Origin: Candidatus Neomicrothrix sp. UBA6944
Lineage (GTDB): Bacteria > Actinomycetota > Acidimicrobiia > Acidimicrobiales > Poriferisodalaceae
Direction: 5' to 3'
Assembly (NCBI GenBank): GCA_002448715.1
Contig: DJZU01000095.1
Coordinates: 36,761 to 100,760 of the forward strand
DNA: 64,000 nucleotides
The notes below the pieces were generated by a model. That model did no database searches and had not been told where the DNA came from. It saw nothing but the letters and a program-made list of their open reading frames with translations. Both the position numbers and the translations under genes were made by a program. This document shows, piece after piece, positions 61,651 through 64,000 of this stretch. Within the stretch, counting starts at the first letter, position 1, and each line of letters starts with the position of its first letter.

Positions 61651-62552
61651 CAAGATCCCCCAAACTCTCGACGAAGAGGTGCCAGTACCTCAGAGATGAA
61701 CATGTCCGCTTCTGCAGCTGAGGAGGGATTACCGAAATCCAGAACAAAGTGCTCGAAGCCAATTTCGATCAGACCACTTAACAAGTCAGCAAATTCGCTC
61801 GCTTCGGATTTCGTCTCTGGTAAGGCACGCTCGATAGTTAACGAAAACTGAATTTCGCTCAAATCACGTTCCAACAAGTGCAGTTGCTTATGCATCACGT
61901 CGCATTTGCGTTCAAGCGATTCTCGGCTACCTCTCCAGACCGTGTTCCATATATCTGCCTGACGAGCCGCCAAAGGTATCCCTATCTGCTCACCGGAAGT
62001 ACCTACACAGACCTGCGGAATCACCTCGGGTCGTGGCGGAGCTGCAGCGCCCTCAATACGGAACATATCCCCCTCAAAGCGAGGTTCGTCCTCGGACCAC
62101 ATCCGCCTGCAAATTTCTATGGTTTCTTCCAACTGTTTGAATCGGACGCTTGGCTTAGGAAACTCATAGCCGTAGGAGTGGTACTCCTCCTCGCGCCATC
62201 CAGCACCGATGCCCAAGATGAAGCGATTCCCAGTCAGAAACTGCAGCGTGCTTGCCATTTTTGCCGTCAAGGCAGGAGGCCGGTAGCCCACCCCCAATAC
62301 GTGATGACATAAATCGATGTCCGGGAATTTCGCGGCACACCAAGTTAACGTCGTCCAGGCTTCAAGAAAGGGATCTGTCTTTTGATCAAAACCATAAAAA
62401 TGATCAGCGATCCACAAACTGTCGAAATGCGCAGTTACATCGGGCAAAACGTGGTCACACTGATATTGGACAATGGGCTGATAGTCACTCCACTTGTTCC
62501 CGATCACTGGAGACAGCCACCCAAAACTCAGCCCTTGCGCACTAGTAGCCAC
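61650..62552 (-). CDS. LLM-class (probably F420-dependent) oxidoreductase
   Basis: 300 residues. LSFGWLSPVIGN, SLWIADHFYGF, FLTGNRFILGIGAGWREEEYHSYGYEFP are very close to the actinobacterial F420-dependent LLM subgroup. It would oxidise or reduce a small substrate with F420 or FMN. GTG start. The VOC gene follows directly. Coenzyme choice is from family knowledge only. Confidence 0.88.
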   Translation of the reverse strand: MATSAQGLSFGWLSPVIGNKWSDYQPIVQYQCDHVLPDVTAHFDSLWIADHFYGFDQKTDPFLEAWTTLTWCAAKFPDIDLCHHVLGVGYRPPALTAKMASTLQFLTGNRFILGIGAGWREEEYHSYGYEFPKPSVRFKQLEETIEICRRMWSEDEPRFEGDMFRIEGAAAPPRPEVIPQVCVGTSGEQIGIPLAARQADIWNTVWRGSRESLERKCDVMHKQLHLLERDLSEIQFSLTIERALPETKSEASEFADLLSGLIEIGFEHFVLDFGNPSSAAEADMFISEVLAPLRREFGGS

Positions 62553-62581
62553 TGCAGCACCCTTCCCAACACGTCACCCCA

Positions 62582-63607
62582 TCAAGTTTGAACGGCTGTG
62601 CGCCAACCATGGGGATCATCACCGCTCCCATTTTGGATTGCGACCAAGCTCTCTCGCAGACGAAGGGTGTTACTTCCGGGTTCACCATCCCCAAAGGTAA
62701 TTTGTGCGTCACCTCGTAACACAGTTCCGACCGGTGACAGCACGGCTGCTGTGCCCGACAAAAACGCTTCGCCGTTCTCGGCCCACTGTTGAAGTTCGTC
62801 GAGCTCGATGGGACGTTCTTCCACCTCGTAACCCAAGTCGTTTGCAAGGGCGAGCACCGATGAGCGGGTTACCCCATGCAGGAAAGAGCTATCTAACTGG
62901 CGTGTCACCACTCGATTATCGTCGGCAAGGAAAAAGTTGGCGGCACCCGTTTCGGTAATGTCACCGCCAGTGGCGAAGAGGATTTGATCAACAGCAGCAT
63001 TCTCTGCCATAGCGTCCAAAGTAGGTGACAACGCCATCGCATAGTTCGCACCTGACTTCACCATCCCGAACTGGGGCGTGGTGCGGGGAATCTCTTCCTC
63101 TATCAGCAAAGTTAGAGGCCTAACACCGCCTTTAAAGTAATCACCAACTGGGCAGTTAACCACGTACAACAGTGCTTCAGAGGACGGGGTCGCAGCGGCT
63201 CCAATATTTGGTTCTGTGCCAATAAGGGTCGGTCGAATGTAAAGGGATCCAGGTGGTGGAGGGACCTCTTCGACATTTGCCTCGACTGTGTCAATAATCA
63301 TTTGGCGTAGAACGTTTGCGTCCGGGATCGGGAGTCTCAGCAACGAAGCGCTCTGACACATTCGGGCGACGTGGTCGTCAAGGCGGAAGATCGCGAGAGA
63401 GCCGTCGACCTGCCAGTGAGCTTTTAGACCTTCGAAGATTGCGCTCCCATAGTGCAAAGCGTGGGCCGCTGGACTCAAGGTGAAGTCACCATACGGTTCG
63501 ACGCTACCCGCGTATCCATAGACGCCATTAGCGGTGGGCGCAGTGGCCATCCAGTCGCAAAAGACTGTGCCAAACGGCACAGTCATCGGATCAGGCTTTT
63601 CACTCAT
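62582..63607 (-). CDS. ilvE: branched-chain amino acid aminotransferase
   Basis: 341 residues from the ATG that follows GGAGA; a TTG five codons upstream is less likely. LHYGSAIFEGLKAH, the PLP Lys in VKSGANYAMAL and ETGAANFFLADD are the class IV aminotransferase marks for BCAT. It transaminates Leu, Ile and Val with 2-oxoglutarate. No other ilv gene is near. It diverges from the FadJ-like gene across 115 bases. Confidence 0.93.
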   Translation of the reverse strand: MSEKPDPMTVPFGTVFCDWMATAPTANGVYGYAGSVEPYGDFTLSPAAHALHYGSAIFEGLKAHWQVDGSLAIFRLDDHVARMCQSASLLRLPIPDANVLRQMIIDTVEANVEEVPPPPGSLYIRPTLIGTEPNIGAAATPSSEALLYVVNCPVGDYFKGGVRPLTLLIEEEIPRTTPQFGMVKSGANYAMALSPTLDAMAENAAVDQILFATGGDITETGAANFFLADDNRVVTRQLDSSFLHGVTRSSVLALANDLGYEVEERPIELDELQQWAENGEAFLSGTAAVLSPVGTVLRGDAQITFGDGEPGSNTLRLRESLVAIQNGSGDDPHGWRTAVQT

Positions 63608-63710
63608 GACATCTCCATTCAAGGTTGAAACTGTACCTCACCACTGAGAGGACAAGATCAGATTTGAGTTGGAATCGCCACTCGATAAGACTTTGGGGCC
63701 GTCTGTCCCC

Positions 63711-63716
63711 TACGTT
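63711..63716 (+). promoter_or_regulatory. leaderless-type -10 (TACGTT) for the FadJ-like gene
   Basis: TACGTT is followed by six bases and ATG 63723. Confidence 0.5.
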
Positions 63717-63722
63717 GTGCAT

Positions 63723-64000
63723 ATGACTCAACTTTCCCAGTCTGTACGACTTGACTTTGAAGACGACATTGCGATTATCCGCGTGGATAATCCGCCAGTA
63801 AACGCGCTCAGCTTTCACGTCCGACAAGGCCTTTTGGATGGCGTCACTGAAGCGGAACAAAGTGACGCTAACGCCATAGTCCTTATTTGTGAAGGACGCA
63901 CATTTATCGCCGGAGCCGACATCACCGAATTCTCAGGCAAACCGCAACCACCATCGCTCCAAGAAGCCCAAGATGCTATGGAGAACTGCTCCAAGCCCGT
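63723..64000 (+). CDS. enoyl-CoA hydratase domain, probable bifunctional 3-hydroxyacyl-CoA dehydrogenase (3' end outside window)
   Basis: The frame runs off the window after ~92 residues. VRLDFEDDIAIIRVDNPPVNALS followed by ICEGRTFIAGADITEF is the crotonase start typical of the FadB/FadJ fused enzymes, which hydrate and then oxidise acyl-CoA intermediates. Whether the dehydrogenase half follows cannot be seen. A stand-alone enoyl-CoA hydratase is the alternative. The ATG fits a leaderless message. Confidence 0.8.
   Translation, partial: MTQLSQSVRLDFEDDIAIIRVDNPPVNALSFHVRQGLLDGVTEAEQSDANAIVLICEGRTFIAGADITEFSGKPQPPSLQEAQDAMENCSKP

Noticed and set aside
1..64000. CRISPR arrays, insertion sequences, prophage genes, tRNA or rRNA
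   Set aside because: No regularly spaced repeats, transposase, integrase or RNA-gene signatures were seen on either strand.

Overview
The window is a gene-dense stretch (about 62 protein genes, no gene-free stretch over 300 bases, no rRNA, tRNA, insertion sequence or CRISPR seen) from a bacterium with a streamlined, moderately GC-rich genome. An SCO6745-family protein, F420/flavin-type LLM oxidoreductases, an APH-DUF6285 protein, many CaiB/BaiF CoA-transferases and acyl-CoA dehydrogenases, and many apparently leaderless genes suggest an actinobacterium, perhaps a marine Acidimicrobiia lineage. That placement is an inference; a dedicated glutaminyl-tRNA synthetase is unusual for that phylum.

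Layout. 1-6.4 kb: the end of a MetF-like gene, serA, a lipid kinase with a small membrane protein, a CaiB CoA-transferase, a FAH-family enzyme and a dihydroorotase-like enzyme. 6.5-18.9 kb: a plus-strand catabolic block, interrupted by one reverse ADP-ribosylglycohydrolase, holding a PhyH oxygenase, APH-DUF6285, SRPBCC, two acyl-CoA dehydrogenases, an alpha/beta hydrolase, a cysteine-less thiolase-fold protein with a DUF35 partner, a PHP protein, two MaoC hotdog proteins, a nitroreductase, a cupin and an SCO6745 protein. The set resembles the acyl-CoA dehydrogenase/MaoC hydratase/Ltp2-DUF35 aldolase set that removes steroid side chains. 19-25.6 kb: glnS, an SDR, then a minus-strand group with an AhpD-family protein, a thioesterase and DUF1330, followed by an alcohol dehydrogenase and a malate/lactate dehydrogenase-like enzyme. 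25.6-31.7 kb: a metallo-beta-lactamase-fold hydrolase, modABC, an SDR, an FMN reductase and an epimerase. 31.8-43.1 kb: an acidic KOW-like protein, a DMFase-like large subunit coupled to a rhodanese, CaiB, HyuA, amidase, enoyl-CoA hydratase, a Baeyer-Villiger-type monooxygenase and a macro-domain protein. 43.2-48.1 kb: a proVWX glycine betaine/proline system with an oversized permease. 48.2-64 kb: LLM, SDR, hydrolases, amidohydrolase, ribH, acyl-CoA dehydrogenase, a HyuA-HyuB fusion, a pair of CaiB proteins, VOC, LLM, ilvE and the start of a FadJ-like gene.

The most striking item is at 22659-23228 (minus strand). Two abutting reading frames join through one in-frame TGA exactly where the second cysteine of the AhpD CxxC motif belongs (C-F-H-TGA), and a perfect 6-bp hairpin lies 12 nt after the TGA with its loop 18 nt after it. 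This reads as a selenocysteine-containing AhpD/carboxymuconolactone-decarboxylase-family protein with a bacterial SECIS element, not a broken gene.

Other points for a second look are a proW with an extra ~350-residue, roughly eight-helix membrane domain; a tandem CoA-transferase pair whose second member has lost the catalytic aspartate; MaoC proteins without the usual Asp/His dyad; and a recurrent TANNNT-N6/7-start-codon arrangement in front of at least 13 genes that indicates widespread leaderless transcription.
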